NCBI RefSeq assembly: GCF_014651615.1
Contig: NZ_BMXF01000005.1
Span: forward strand, 248,001-312,000
Source of the DNA: Persicitalea jodogahamensis
GTDB taxonomy: Bacteria > Bacteroidota > Bacteroidia > Cytophagales > Spirosomataceae
Direction: 5' to 3'
Length of the DNA stretch: 64,000 nucleotides
Shown here: positions 43,134 to 53,100 of the stretch, piece by piece
Layout of the letters: each line of letters opens with the position of its first letter
Position numbering within the stretch: position 1 is the first letter of the stretch
Made by a program: the position numbers and the translations under genes
Notes under the pieces: model-generated
What the model was told of the DNA's origin: nothing
Database searches by the model: none
Seen by the model: the letters and a program-made list of their open reading frames with translations, nothing else

Positions 43134-43323
43134 GGTTTTTCAAATTAAGCTCCTTAGTTTTTAATAAAAACAGATGAGCGGGTGAAAAAAATAGTGTCTC
43201 CTCAAAGCCTTTTTGAAAAGTACATGGGTTAGAAGGATAGAGAAGCCGAGGGTTTATTCCTGTCTACTAAATAAATACAGGGAAGCGTTAGACCTTTGAC
43301 GTAACCTGCTTTTTATCAACCAG

Positions 43324-43359
43324 AAAAGGCCACAAGATTTTTTTTTCTTGTGGCCTTTT
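43324..43359 (-). terminator. Hairpin terminator downstream of the cytochrome c dehydrogenase gene
   Basis: Arms AAAAGGCCACAAGA (43324-43337) and TCTTGTGGCCTTTT (43346-43359) around an eight-T loop. On the minus strand it lies 30 bp beyond the stop of the gene at 43389 and is followed by CTGG, so the T-run is within the arm. Likely its terminator. Confidence 0.7.
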
Positions 43360-43388
43360 ATTGGTGTTGCTTAAACTCTAAAAATCGC

Positions 43389-45686
43389 CTACTGCGCCGC
43401 TTTGTCCAGCTCTTCCCAAGTCCAGGCATGATCGCGCCCGGCGGTTTGGCTCCTGACCTTCCTGACTTCTTCGGGTTTCACCAGCACTTTTTCCATGGTC
43501 TCCGGATTATTGCGCGGCGGATTTTGACCTGCGTAGGCCAGGTCATAGCGGATATAGCTCAGGACGGAGGCGATCCACTCATCGCTGTTGGCACCCATCG
43601 GGGGCATCAGGTCGGGGTAGGTTTTTTCCTCTATCGGCCCCGTCAGGCCGTGCAACAGTATTTTGATTTCCTCTTCCTTCTTGCCCAGCATTCGCCGGGC
43701 GTTCCCCGACAGCACGGGGGCCAGATTGGTCGGAGAGCCCTTGCCCTCGGCCCCATGGCAGGTGGCGCAAAGCGACTTGAAGGTGATCGCCCCATCCAGT
43801 ACCCTTTTGCGGCTGGCGGCATCCAGTTTGCCCAATCGTGAGCCGTAAGTACGAATGGCTTCGTTCTTTTCCTGGCTTTCCCGCACGGCGGCAAGCATTT
43901 CGTTGCCGGCATTTTTAGCAAGGATACCCTGTGCTACGGCTCTGGCCTGGGGCGATTGACTGTAATTCAGCGATAATAACAACTGCGTGAGAACATCGTA
44001 GCTGGGATCTTCTTCCAGGGTTGCCAGCCGGGTCAGTGTCTGTGCATCATCCATTTTGAGAAAAGGCTCGCTGTTCCAGATCGCCGCCCGCCGTAGTTGG
44101 GCATCGGATGACTGCATCAGTGCGAAAAGTAACTCTTTGTCTACCGCATCCAGCCCTTCGAGTGTCCAGAGGGCATGAAGTTGACCAAGGGCCGAAGGAA
44201 CGCGGGATAAGGCTCCCTTCTCACCCAGGGTCATTTGTCGCAGGGCCGGAACGACCGATTTATCGCCGCGTAGCACGATTTCCTTCTGAGCATTGTCACG
44301 CCACCAACCGTTGGGATGATCGAGGTACTTCACCAGTTGGTCCGTCTTTTGGTCCAGCATCCGGGGCTGAGGGCCCGGTTTCAAACCGTCATATACCAGG
44401 CGGTAGATGCGGCCCCGCTGCTTATTGGCGTCCAGTCCCAGCCGCTGCACTTGCGGACGGAGGTAGCTGTCTTTGCCGACCCAGGTGGCTTCCTGGATGA
44501 TGCCCCGGTTCATGTCCACGATGTACAGGCAGCCATCCGGGCCGGTGTAGGTATTCACGGGCCGGAAATTCATGTCCGACGAAGCAATGAATTCTTCGTG
44601 GTCGTACACGTTTTCCAGGGTAGTTTTGCCGGCTCTATCCACTACCTTGGCCCGGCGAATGATGCGGGCCACGGGTTCGGCAATGAGGTAATCGCCTACG
44701 AGCGTTTTGGGCAAGCGGTCGCCCCGGAAAATAGACTGGCCGTTGCCCGCCGTAAAGTGATTCAGGGTCGTGTCGGGGCGCAAACGCTTCAGGCCACCTT
44801 GCACGTCCGGAGTTTTAATGATGGGCCAGACGGGGCCAAAGGTGGCTTCATCGTACGCATCACGGAAATTGAGCTGGCCGTATTTTGGGTTGATCTGAAA
44901 GCCGATGCCCGCGTTCTCGGCCCCGCCCTGGCTGAAAAAGAGCCGTCCGTAGTTGTCGTGCGTAAGGCCCCACTGCCCGAGGTTGCCGCTGGTAAGCGTA
45001 TCTGCCTCAATCATGCCATTTCTATAACGGAAGCGTACCGGGTCCACGGTAATATAAATCCAGTTGTCAAGGTTCCAGTCCAGACCGCTGCGCTGGTGTT
45101 CAAGGTTGCCGGGAGCCTTCCGGCCTACTTTATATACATGCCGCTTCTGGTCGGCTTCACCGTCACCGTCCGTATCTTTATAAGCATACATGTCGTAAGT
45201 ATCGGTTTCGCTCACCAGCAATTCACGGCCCACGCAAAGGATGGCACGTGGAAGCAGCAGCTTATCGATAAACACCGACCGCTTGTCCATTTTGCCATCG
45301 TTATCAGTATCTTCCAGTAGCAGGATACGGCTGGTAGGTTCGTGTTCGCCCGTACCTTCCACATCCTGCATGTAGGTTTCCATCTGGGCCACGTACATCC
45401 GGGCATTGCCGTCCCAGGCAATGGCTACGGGTTCGGTAATCATCGGCTCACTTGCTACTAATTCGAGGTGGTAGCCTTGGGGCAAACGGAAGGAGTGCAG
45501 TGCCTGCTCGGGGGTCAGGGGAGCGGGGGAAGGGTTGTCGTCCACAACGAAGGGCTCGGCGAAGCCTGATTCGGGAAGTACCCTGGTTTCCTGCGCCTGA
45601 TTGTTAGAGTTAACTGATCTCGTGCAGGTCACGATCAGAAGCGAGGCAATTGCCAGCAGGCCTGCAAGCCAATAGTTACGTTTCAT
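43389..45686 (-). CDS. Cytochrome c lipoprotein with sugar-dehydrogenase-like propeller
   Basis: A 765-aa lipoprotein with lipobox LLIVTC (Cys near residue 21). Residues about 60-470 form the same propeller type as the 34626 gene (GYHLELVASEPMITEPVAIA, NARMYVAQMETYMQDV, GPDGCLYIVDMNRGIIQEAT), followed by HEAT-like helices (about 475-600) and a cytochrome c domain with CATCH at 640-644 and a likely Met ligand in LMPPMGANSDEW. It likely oxidises a sugar or sugar acid in the periplasm and passes electrons to heme. Upstream on the same strand is a CE6-like esterase. A possible -7 box TACTTTTG (complement of 45710-45717) lies upstream without a clear -33. Confidence 0.85.
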   Translation of the reverse strand: MKRNYWLAGLLAIASLLIVTCTRSVNSNNQAQETRVLPESGFAEPFVVDDNPSPAPLTPEQALHSFRLPQGYHLELVASEPMITEPVAIAWDGNARMYVAQMETYMQDVEGTGEHEPTSRILLLEDTDNDGKMDKRSVFIDKLLLPRAILCVGRELLVSETDTYDMYAYKDTDGDGEADQKRHVYKVGRKAPGNLEHQRSGLDWNLDNWIYITVDPVRFRYRNGMIEADTLTSGNLGQWGLTHDNYGRLFFSQGGAENAGIGFQINPKYGQLNFRDAYDEATFGPVWPIIKTPDVQGGLKRLRPDTTLNHFTAGNGQSIFRGDRLPKTLVGDYLIAEPVARIIRRAKVVDRAGKTTLENVYDHEEFIASSDMNFRPVNTYTGPDGCLYIVDMNRGIIQEATWVGKDSYLRPQVQRLGLDANKQRGRIYRLVYDGLKPGPQPRMLDQKTDQLVKYLDHPNGWWRDNAQKEIVLRGDKSVVPALRQMTLGEKGALSRVPSALGQLHALWTLEGLDAVDKELLFALMQSSDAQLRRAAIWNSEPFLKMDDAQTLTRLATLEEDPSYDVLTQLLLSLNYSQSPQARAVAQGILAKNAGNEMLAAVRESQEKNEAIRTYGSRLGKLDAASRKRVLDGAITFKSLCATCHGAEGKGSPTNLAPVLSGNARRMLGKKEEEIKILLHGLTGPIEEKTYPDLMPPMGANSDEWIASVLSYIRYDLAYAGQNPPRNNPETMEKVLVKPEEVRKVRSQTAGRDHAWTWEELDKAAQ

Positions 45687-45791
45687 ATTTCAATTTTTTA
45701 TGGAAATATCAAAAGTAAGCTATCCAGACAAAGGATTTACTTGCGCTGTTCCTGTTGCCCTTACAAAAAGAGTAATCACGTGGGGCGGTGC

Positions 45792-47858
45792 TTATTCCAC
45801 CATAATATGACGCGACGATCGCCCGCCTTGTTCGTCCCGAAATTGAAGAAGGTACCTGCCTGCTGCTACCCCCTGGACAGATAGGGTTGCCTGAGTCGTC
45901 CGGCTCAACGTTTTTTGCCCGACAACCGAACCTTTGAGGTCGTAAAGTGCAAATTGGCCAGTCACGGCCTTCTCAAAATTAACTGTAATATAGTCGCGGC
46001 TGGGGTTCGGGTAAGCAATCCAGTAGCTCGTTGCGCCGGGATTCAGGGATAGTATTATATCCTCCTCCTCGGTGGTCGTATCTGTCACGGCTACGGAATC
46101 CGTAGCTACTGTCAGTTCGACAAAAGGTGATTCCGACCGGGAGCTTATGGCCCGCAAGCGATAAGTATATCGGGTTTGGGGTTCCAGCCCCACATCCAGA
46201 AAGTAGATTGACTGGCCATCATAATCACTAACGGAAACGAACGTGCGCTCCCTTTCCTTTTTCCTTTCCAAAATATACCGGACGGAATCATCCTCGACAG
46301 GCTCCCAACTAATCCTGATGGTCTTTTCAGCTTCTTCTTTCAAGGTGTCTTTCCTGAAATTTTCGATAATCAGCGCATCCCTGATCGGGACACTATGGAA
46401 AGAAAATGCCGCCAGACCGTTTCTGTTTCGTAACAAATGACCTGGAAATACGGTAAAGGCCGTGCTGTCGACAAAAGAAGGCAGATAGGACAGTCGGTGG
46501 GTCGCGATGGCCGAGTCGAGCGTCAGGGTAATGCGGTTTCCCAATACCTGATGCGCGGCAATCGGGAGAGTAAGGGAATCGTTTTCTCCAAAGAAAAACA
46601 GATCCCTTCCCCGCAACGAAACTGGCTTCCCTTGCTTATCTGTCACGATTGTATCAGTCGGCCAGGATATCTCCTGGCCTTCGTCGAATTCCAGAACGAT
46701 GGCATCTTTTTGGTTGGAGGTGTAAAATACCTTTCGGACATCGGGCGATCGGTTGTTTACTTCACCCATCGTGCCATAAATGCCAGGCGAGATAAACCTG
46801 AACATTTGCCGTGCCAGTTCTACATAGCCCGCCAGGCTGTAATGTATGCCATTATACCCGGCAAGTCCTACCGTGGCAAAGTGGGTAGTTTTGGGATACA
46901 AAATTGGAATGCGACGCTGAAAATCTCGAATCGTTCCTGCTTCGGGATTCAGATTGGCGAGCAGGTTGATCTGCATGACGACAAAGGTGTCTGCCATGGG
47001 AAAATCTTGCTGCCAATAGTGGTACAGTGTATCGAATTTCTGAACATAACCGGGAATTTTTGCCAGCACATCTTCTTCGCCCTGCAGCCAGAAAAAAGCA
47101 CGGACTCGGCTAGCTCCCGACTTGCGCACCCGAAGCCGCAGCAAATCGTAAATAGTGTGAATCGAGCTGCTGTCACGCCGGATGTGCTTCTGAATGCCTG
47201 AACCCGGTACCGCTCCATTGATAACACAGGTGGGTATTTTGAAGGATTCCTGAATCCGCCTTTGCAGATCGAGCCCCCACACCCCCACCGAAGGCCACGA
47301 AGAATGTGACTGCAGCCAGAGGGTATCCTTAGCGTAATAATCCGGATCGGAGTCAGGCACCCGCGCTACGGTACGGCAGTATTTGCTGGAAAAATTGAGG
47401 TCTTTGGGATCGTGTCCCGTGGAGATAGCATTGGACTGTCCGTTGATAACGAAGAAATCCCCTGCCACGACGTCGTCCCGGCGCACCACCAGCGTGGAGT
47501 CTGTCCCATCCCGGCGCACGTATACTGCAAAATCATAATCAGCTAACTCGGCTTTGATTTTGGGGTTGAAACTAAAACGGGCTGAGCTGTCTTTTTCCGC
47601 ATATATAAGCGGGCTGCGCTGGTAGGCCAACGGCTGTTTGTTACGGTAAATCACCACCGAAACAAAACGGTAGCCCAAGCTACTGACCCGGCCGGAAATC
47701 GGCACGACAGCCTGGTTGCTGTCGTTGCGGGCATAAAGCTGGAAGTTGCGGGGAAGTTGATCGAAAGTGGCCGGACCAAACTTTTGAGCCTGAGTTTCAA
47801 CCATGAAGCCCAAGGCAAGGATTATCGTCAGCCAGACGCTATATGTGCGTTTTCCCAT
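45792..47858 (-). CDS. Sialate O-acetylesterase-like esterase with T9SS tail
   Basis: A 688-aa secreted protein: signal peptide to about residue 24, then an SGNH/CE6-type esterase domain with catalytic Ser142 in FVINGQSNAI, a block with WLQGEEDVL near residue 257, and Asp/His in YNGIHYSLAGYVELA near 335. A fibronectin type III-like domain lies at about 515-595 (KTIRISWEPVEDDSVRYIL). The end (about 605-688) is a type A T9SS C-terminal domain (SYWIAYPNPSRDYITVNF, GRYLLQFRDEQGG). It would be exported through the outer membrane by the type IX system and anchored or released. Substrate probably O-acetylated glycans. Confidence 0.85.
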   Translation of the reverse strand: MGKRTYSVWLTIILALGFMVETQAQKFGPATFDQLPRNFQLYARNDSNQAVVPISGRVSSLGYRFVSVVIYRNKQPLAYQRSPLIYAEKDSSARFSFNPKIKAELADYDFAVYVRRDGTDSTLVVRRDDVVAGDFFVINGQSNAISTGHDPKDLNFSSKYCRTVARVPDSDPDYYAKDTLWLQSHSSWPSVGVWGLDLQRRIQESFKIPTCVINGAVPGSGIQKHIRRDSSSIHTIYDLLRLRVRKSGASRVRAFFWLQGEEDVLAKIPGYVQKFDTLYHYWQQDFPMADTFVVMQINLLANLNPEAGTIRDFQRRIPILYPKTTHFATVGLAGYNGIHYSLAGYVELARQMFRFISPGIYGTMGEVNNRSPDVRKVFYTSNQKDAIVLEFDEGQEISWPTDTIVTDKQGKPVSLRGRDLFFFGENDSLTLPIAAHQVLGNRITLTLDSAIATHRLSYLPSFVDSTAFTVFPGHLLRNRNGLAAFSFHSVPIRDALIIENFRKDTLKEEAEKTIRISWEPVEDDSVRYILERKKERERTFVSVSDYDGQSIYFLDVGLEPQTRYTYRLRAISSRSESPFVELTVATDSVAVTDTTTEEEDIILSLNPGATSYWIAYPNPSRDYITVNFEKAVTGQFALYDLKGSVVGQKTLSRTTQATLSVQGVAAGRYLLQFRDEQGGRSSRHIMVE

Positions 47859-48080
47859 GCGATTACTGCTCGAATTCTACGCTCTGCTACCTTTTCTCGT
47901 TTCTTACAAAATTGCCTCTGGCACTAAAAAGGTTACGAAGGTACTAAATTAGCCTTACGCGAAGCAAACCTGAATCACTAGAAAGAAAGTTGTTTTGCTG
48001 GTTAAATGTTAGATTCGGCAGTCAGATGCGCTGGCAAGTAGTTGAGGCACCTTCGGTTCTTATCTGGAAAAAATTTATTT

Positions 48081-48788
48081 ATGAAAAATCTCTTTCCCCG
48101 CCTTTGTCTCGCAGTCATTGTATTGAACAGTGCTGCGGCTTGCTCCCGCGCACAGCCCGATAGTAAAAGCCTTTTCAATGGCAAGAATCTGCACGGCTGG
48201 CATGCCGACGTCCCTGCCATGGATACCGACACCACAGCGCGAATGCCCTTTGTGGTGCGCGATGGGCTGCTGGTCAGCCTCGGGACGCCCGGCGGTCACC
48301 TCATCACCGATGGTACCTATAGTAATTTCCGACTGGAACTGGAATACCGATTTGCCGGAAAGCCGGGCAACTGCGGAGCGCTGGTTTTCGTTTCGACGCC
48401 GCGCGCCCTGTACGACATGTTCCCAAAGTCAATCGAAGTGCAGATGATGCACACCAATGCGGGCGATTTCTGGTGTATCCAGGAGGATATCGTGGTCCCC
48501 GACATGGAAAAACGCCGGGGTCCAAAGGAGAAATGGGGTGTTAACGGAGACAAACTGCGTCGCATTCCCAACCTTACCGACGGCTCGGAAAAGCCCGTGG
48601 GCGAATGGAATAAGCTAACCATCGAGTGCCTGGGCAATTCTATAAAAGTCTGGATGAATAACGATTATGTCAACTACGGCTATGACGCCACGGCCAGCAG
48701 CGGCCATATTGCGCTACAATCGGAAGGATCCGAAGTGGAATTTCGGAAAGTGCAGCTAACCCCGATCAAAAAATTGTCAGATTCGTAA
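48081..48788 (+). CDS. DUF1080 (3-keto-disaccharide hydrolase-like) lipoprotein
   Basis: A 235-aa lipoprotein from ATG 48081 (the upstream 48042 start would add residues before the signal peptide). Signal ends VLNSAAACS, Cys 21. The concanavalin-like DUF1080 domain is clear: SLFNGKNLHGWHADVP, NFRLELEYRFAGKPGNCG, KSIEVQMMHTNAGDFWCI and ASSGHIALQSEGSEVEFRKV. Family members hydrolyse 3-keto-glycosides or bind glycans. It fits the flanking sugar oxidation genes (PQQ dehydrogenase, cytochrome c dehydrogenase), since 3-keto sugars arise by such oxidation; this is inference. Confidence 0.9.
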   Translation: MKNLFPRLCLAVIVLNSAAACSRAQPDSKSLFNGKNLHGWHADVPAMDTDTTARMPFVVRDGLLVSLGTPGGHLITDGTYSNFRLELEYRFAGKPGNCGALVFVSTPRALYDMFPKSIEVQMMHTNAGDFWCIQEDIVVPDMEKRRGPKEKWGVNGDKLRRIPNLTDGSEKPVGEWNKLTIECLGNSIKVWMNNDYVNYGYDATASSGHIALQSEGSEVEFRKVQLTPIKKLSDS

Positions 48789-48842
48789 AGCCAGCCGGCA
48801 CACACCTGCGAACCCGGGTGTCGTCCGATAGCTGCCGCAAAT

Positions 48843-48866
48843 GGGGCGAACCTATGTGTCCGCCCC
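48843..48866 (+). terminator. Weak hairpin between convergent DUF1080 and PQQ genes
   Basis: GGGGCG (48843-48848) and CGCCCC (48861-48866) form a 6-bp GC stem followed by TACTTTGTTTG. Modest support as the terminator of the DUF1080 gene. Confidence 0.4.
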
Positions 48867-48888
48867 TACTTTGTTTGAATTTTTGCAA

Positions 48889-50088
48889 TTATTCCGCGGC
48901 GGTAAGTGTCAAGATCTTTCCGCCGCTATAATCGAAGAAATACAGTTCGTTCTGCTCATCAACGCCAAATGCAGAGATCGACGCGGATTTATTTACTACG
49001 AGGTCATTTTTCGCCGCTGCGTTTGCGGGTACTTCCAGCGCCCAGATTCGACCGCTGGCGTAGTCACCATACACGTACTTTCCCACCAGGTCGGGTAGTT
49101 TCTTGCCACGATAAACATAGCCGCCTGTGATGGAAATATCGCCGTTGGCGTGAGTGTAGTCCCACACAGGGTCGATCAGTCCGGCTTCCTGACAGTTGTT
49201 CTTAGGATTAAAGCAGTCATCCGCTTCTTTTAGACGCCAGCCGTAATTGCCTCCCTTCTCAATGATGTCGATTTCTTCGATTTGATTCTGTCCGACGTCA
49301 GCCGCCCAGAGCTTATTGGTGGCCGGATCGAAACTGATCCGCCATGGATTCCGCAGTCCGTAGGCATAAATCTCCTCCCGCGTCCCGTTGTTGTCACCCC
49401 GGAATGGGTTGTCCGCTGGAATACCGTAGTTGCCTTTCCCGGTAGCGTTGACATCCAGCCGCAATATTTTACCCAGCAGGCTGGTCTTGTCCTGGGCATT
49501 ATTTTTGGGATCGCCTCCGCTACCGCCATCCCCCGTCGAAACGTACAGGTACCCATCCGGTCCAAAATGCACCGCCCCACCATTGTGGTTTGAGTATGGT
49601 TGCTCATAAGTGAGCAGGATGGTCTCACTACCGGCATCAGCAGCGCCCGTGGCGGGGTTACTTACCCTGTAACGGGCCACAACGGACTCCCGCGGGCTAT
49701 CACGGGTGTAGTTGACGTAGATATACCCATTGCTTTTGAAATCAGGATGGAAGGCCAGGCCCAGCAACCCCATTTCGCCGCCACTTTTCACCTTATTCTT
49801 TATATCGAGAAAAAGTGTGGCTGAAGAAGGGTTTCCCGCCGCGTTGAAAAACCGGATCGTGCCCGCCTGCTCAACCACAAATAAGCGGTTGGTACCATCG
49901 CCTGCATTAACCAGCTCCACGGGGTCAGCAAATTTAAGTCCCGGAAAAGCTTCCGCCACTTTATAGCTGACCGCGCCGGGGGGCGTGGGGGTTACAGGGT
50001 TGCCGGAGCCGTCGTCCTGGCCATTGCCACAGGCGACTAGTACAAATAGTGCTGACCAAGCCAGCAGTTTATGAATGGAAAGTGTCAT
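48889..50088 (-). CDS. PQQ-dependent sugar dehydrogenase lipoprotein
   Basis: A 399-aa lipoprotein (signal with LVAC, Cys near 20) of the soluble glucose/sorbosone dehydrogenase family, a six-blade propeller binding PQQ and calcium. Signatures: GLAFHPDFKSNGYIYVNYT, GGAVHFGPDGYLYVSTGDGG, DNPFRGDNNGTREEIYAYGL, RNPWRISFDPATNKLWAADV and GQNQIEEIDIIEKGGNYGW. It oxidises aldose sugars in the periplasm and feeds electrons to the respiratory chain. It lies downstream of the giant GH42-like gene on the same strand (63 bp gap), possibly one operon. Confidence 0.93.
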   Translation of the reverse strand: MTLSIHKLLAWSALFVLVACGNGQDDGSGNPVTPTPPGAVSYKVAEAFPGLKFADPVELVNAGDGTNRLFVVEQAGTIRFFNAAGNPSSATLFLDIKNKVKSGGEMGLLGLAFHPDFKSNGYIYVNYTRDSPRESVVARYRVSNPATGAADAGSETILLTYEQPYSNHNGGAVHFGPDGYLYVSTGDGGSGGDPKNNAQDKTSLLGKILRLDVNATGKGNYGIPADNPFRGDNNGTREEIYAYGLRNPWRISFDPATNKLWAADVGQNQIEEIDIIEKGGNYGWRLKEADDCFNPKNNCQEAGLIDPVWDYTHANGDISITGGYVYRGKKLPDLVGKYVYGDYASGRIWALEVPANAAAKNDLVVNKSASISAFGVDEQNELYFFDYSGGKILTLTAAE

Positions 50089-50151
50089 GTTCGTTGCGTT
50101 GTTTCTTTTTACAACGAACAGACCGGGTGATGTGTTCTATTTCATAACTTT

Positions 50152-53100
50152 CTATTTTTTCTCGGACTTCATGATCCGCAACGTGTGTGGTTGGCCGTCC
50201 TGCCCGGTAATCCGCAGAAAATAAATGCCCGACCGCGTCGCGACCTCCGTTAGATTGACTTCTAGCAATGATCGCTCTACACGCCATTTGGACTGATCCA
50301 GTAGTGTGCTTTTCCCCTCTACCGACAAAACCTCCACGGCTTTGGGGGTAAAGTCTTCTCCATCCATCTGCACCTTAACCAGATTCACAAAAGGATTGGG
50401 ATAAGCTTTCCACAACTCCACGGCCGGGAAAACATCGCTCTCCTCCACGCCCAGCCGAACCGGCATGTTGTTCGCTTTGATAATGTCGAATTGAATAGAG
50501 CGGGTGGTTACCACGGTGTTGTTTCGGTAGGCGGTCACTTTCAGATTGTAAGTACCCACCTGAGGACTAAACCCAGAACCATTGCCATACAAACCAAAAG
50601 GAGCCAGCTCGTCGGTGTGTTTCTTATTAGTAGGCCCCGTAAGCTCGAAGCTCACCGAATTGACATCGGCGTTACTTTCCACGTAGAGATCGAGATTTGC
50701 AGGCAGAGTACTGATGGCAATAATATCGGCGTTCGAAATTTCCCTGACTTTCTTGGGCTGTTCTCCTGGCTCATATAGGATAATGTGCAACTCGGCTCGC
50801 TCTACCCTCAGCATAAATTCCACCGTGATTGAAGCGCCTTTGTCGTCTACAGCCGTCACCTTCATGGGGTAGTTACCCGCAGCGGTAGGGTTTCCGGCCA
50901 GCAGCGAACCATTTGCAGTGATGCCCGGCGGTAACGCCGAGGCATAGCTAATCGATGCGATCGTTCCGTCAGAATCTTTGAAATATTCTTTCACATCGAA
51001 CCGGAAAATCTGACCCATGATCGCTAAGAGGTCGGGAACAGGCTGGGCAACCGGAGGCGTATTCCCTCCCCCGACCGTAAGCTTAAAAGTAAGCTGGGTA
51101 GAAGAGTTCTTGTCGTCGAAAGCCCGTACAGTCACGGTGTATTCGCCCACTTCTGTTGGGCGCCCACTGATCGTGTCGCCCTGGGCGCTCAGACCGGCGG
51201 GCAGGCCCGAGATTTCCAAACGTGTGATCTTCCCGTCGGTATCGAAGAAAGTACCTGCTGGAATCACGAAGCGATACACGGCATTGCTACTGGCTACCTG
51301 GTCTTCGATAATCTTGGCCACCAGCGGAGGGCGGTTGCCCCGGACTGTCAACTTGAAAGTAAGCTCCACGGAGAAGTTTTTATCGTCAAAAGCCCGCACG
51401 GTCACGGTATATTCGCCTGCCTGAGCAGGAAGCCCGCTGATTGTATCGCCCTGGGCGCTTAGTCCAGCGGGCAGACCCGAGATTTCCAAACGTGTGATCT
51501 TCCCGTCGGTATCGACGAAAGTACCTGCTGGAATTACAAAGCGGTATACGGCGTTGCTATCGGCCACCTGGTCGTTGATGGCCTTTGCCACCAGAGGCGG
51601 GTGGTTGCCATACACCGTAAGGCGGAACGTAAGCTGTACGGAAGCTTCCTTGTCGTCAAAGGCCCGCACGGTCACGGTGTATTCACCCACCTTGGTGGGC
51701 CGACCGCTGATTGTATCGCCTTTGGCGCTCAGACCGGCGGGCAGGCCCGAGATTTCCAAATGTGTGATCTTCCCGTCGGTATCGACGAAAGTACCTGCTG
51801 GAATTACAAAGCGGTACACGGCGTTGCTGTCGGCCACCTGGTCGTTGATAGCTTTGGCCACCAGAGGAGGGCGATTGCCATACACCGTAAGGCGGAACGT
51901 AAGCTGTACGGAGGCCTCTTTATCGTCAAAGGCCCGCACGGTCACGGTGTATTCACCCACCTTGGTGGGCCGACCGCTGATCGTGTCGCCTTTGGCGCTT
52001 ATCCCAGCGGGCAGACCCGAGATTTCCAAACGTGTGATCTTTCCGTCGGTATCGACGAAAGTACCTGCAGGAATTACAAAGCGGTATACGGTACTGCTGT
52101 CTGCTACCTGGTCATTAATGGCTTTGGCCACCAGCGGCGGGCGATTTTCGCCCAATACCGTCAGGTTGAAGGTGAGCTGCACAGTGGCATCAGCGTTGTC
52201 TTTTGCCACCGCTACCAGCTGATATTTTCCTGCTTTGGCAGGTGTCCCGGATATGGTTCTTCCACTGCCGGTCAATCCCTCTGGGAGCCCCAGAATCGTG
52301 ACTGAGGCAATGGTTCCATCAGGATCACTGAAATGGCTTTCCGGAATAGTATAGCTGAAAGGTTGATTGACCGGGGCCGTTTGGTCGGGAATCGTACCGA
52401 TCGCAATGGGCGCAAGGTTGTCTGCCGAAACGGTGAACTTGAATGTAGCCTCTGCCGCGCCCCCACCGTTATCGGTCACCCGGACCACCACCGTGAACAC
52501 TCCTTCCTTGGTAGGGGTGCCCGAAATCAGCGTCCCGTCGCCTTTGAGTCCGTCGGGCAGACCCGTGAAAGCAAAAGCGGTAAGTACGCCGTCGGGATCT
52601 ACGAAGGTGCTATCCGGAAGACGGCGGGCGAAGGGCGTGCCGACCTTGGCAAACAGTTCGACCGGCGGCTTTACCAATGCAGGGGGAATGTTGCGGTTTC
52701 CCTCATCATCCACCACCACAAAATGAATGGTTTCGTCGCTGAGCTGAGCACCTTCACGGTCGGCCTTTTCGTAAGATTTGACATTCAGGGTGTAGCGGCC
52801 TGCCGTAAATACCACGCCTCCATTGTCACCAAAAACGCCGTAAGGAGCTCTGTTATCAGTACTGCCTACCGAGTAAGGGCCTTCCATCTTGAAGACGTAG
52901 CTCCCTACTGCGCCTGTCTTGGGCGACACCAGGATATTGACGATCAACTTGGCGTCGTCGCCCCGGAGGGTGTCCCCATCTTCCATATAGTGAAGGAAAC
53001 GCCGGGTCAGGAAGTTACCCGCCTGGAACAGGCTGAATATGTTGGCTGTCGGAGCAGGCGAAGCTTTGTCTACAGAAATTTTGAACTGAGTGGATACCTC

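Noticed and set aside
44316-45320. 334-codon plus-strand frame opposite the cytochrome c dehydrogenase gene
   Set aside because: No recognizable motif and lies wholly within a gene with a signal peptide and heme motif on the other strand.
51210-52150. Tandem DNA repeats resembling a CRISPR array
   Set aside because: Units are 270 bp, coding and nearly identical throughout, without short repeat and unique spacer structure.
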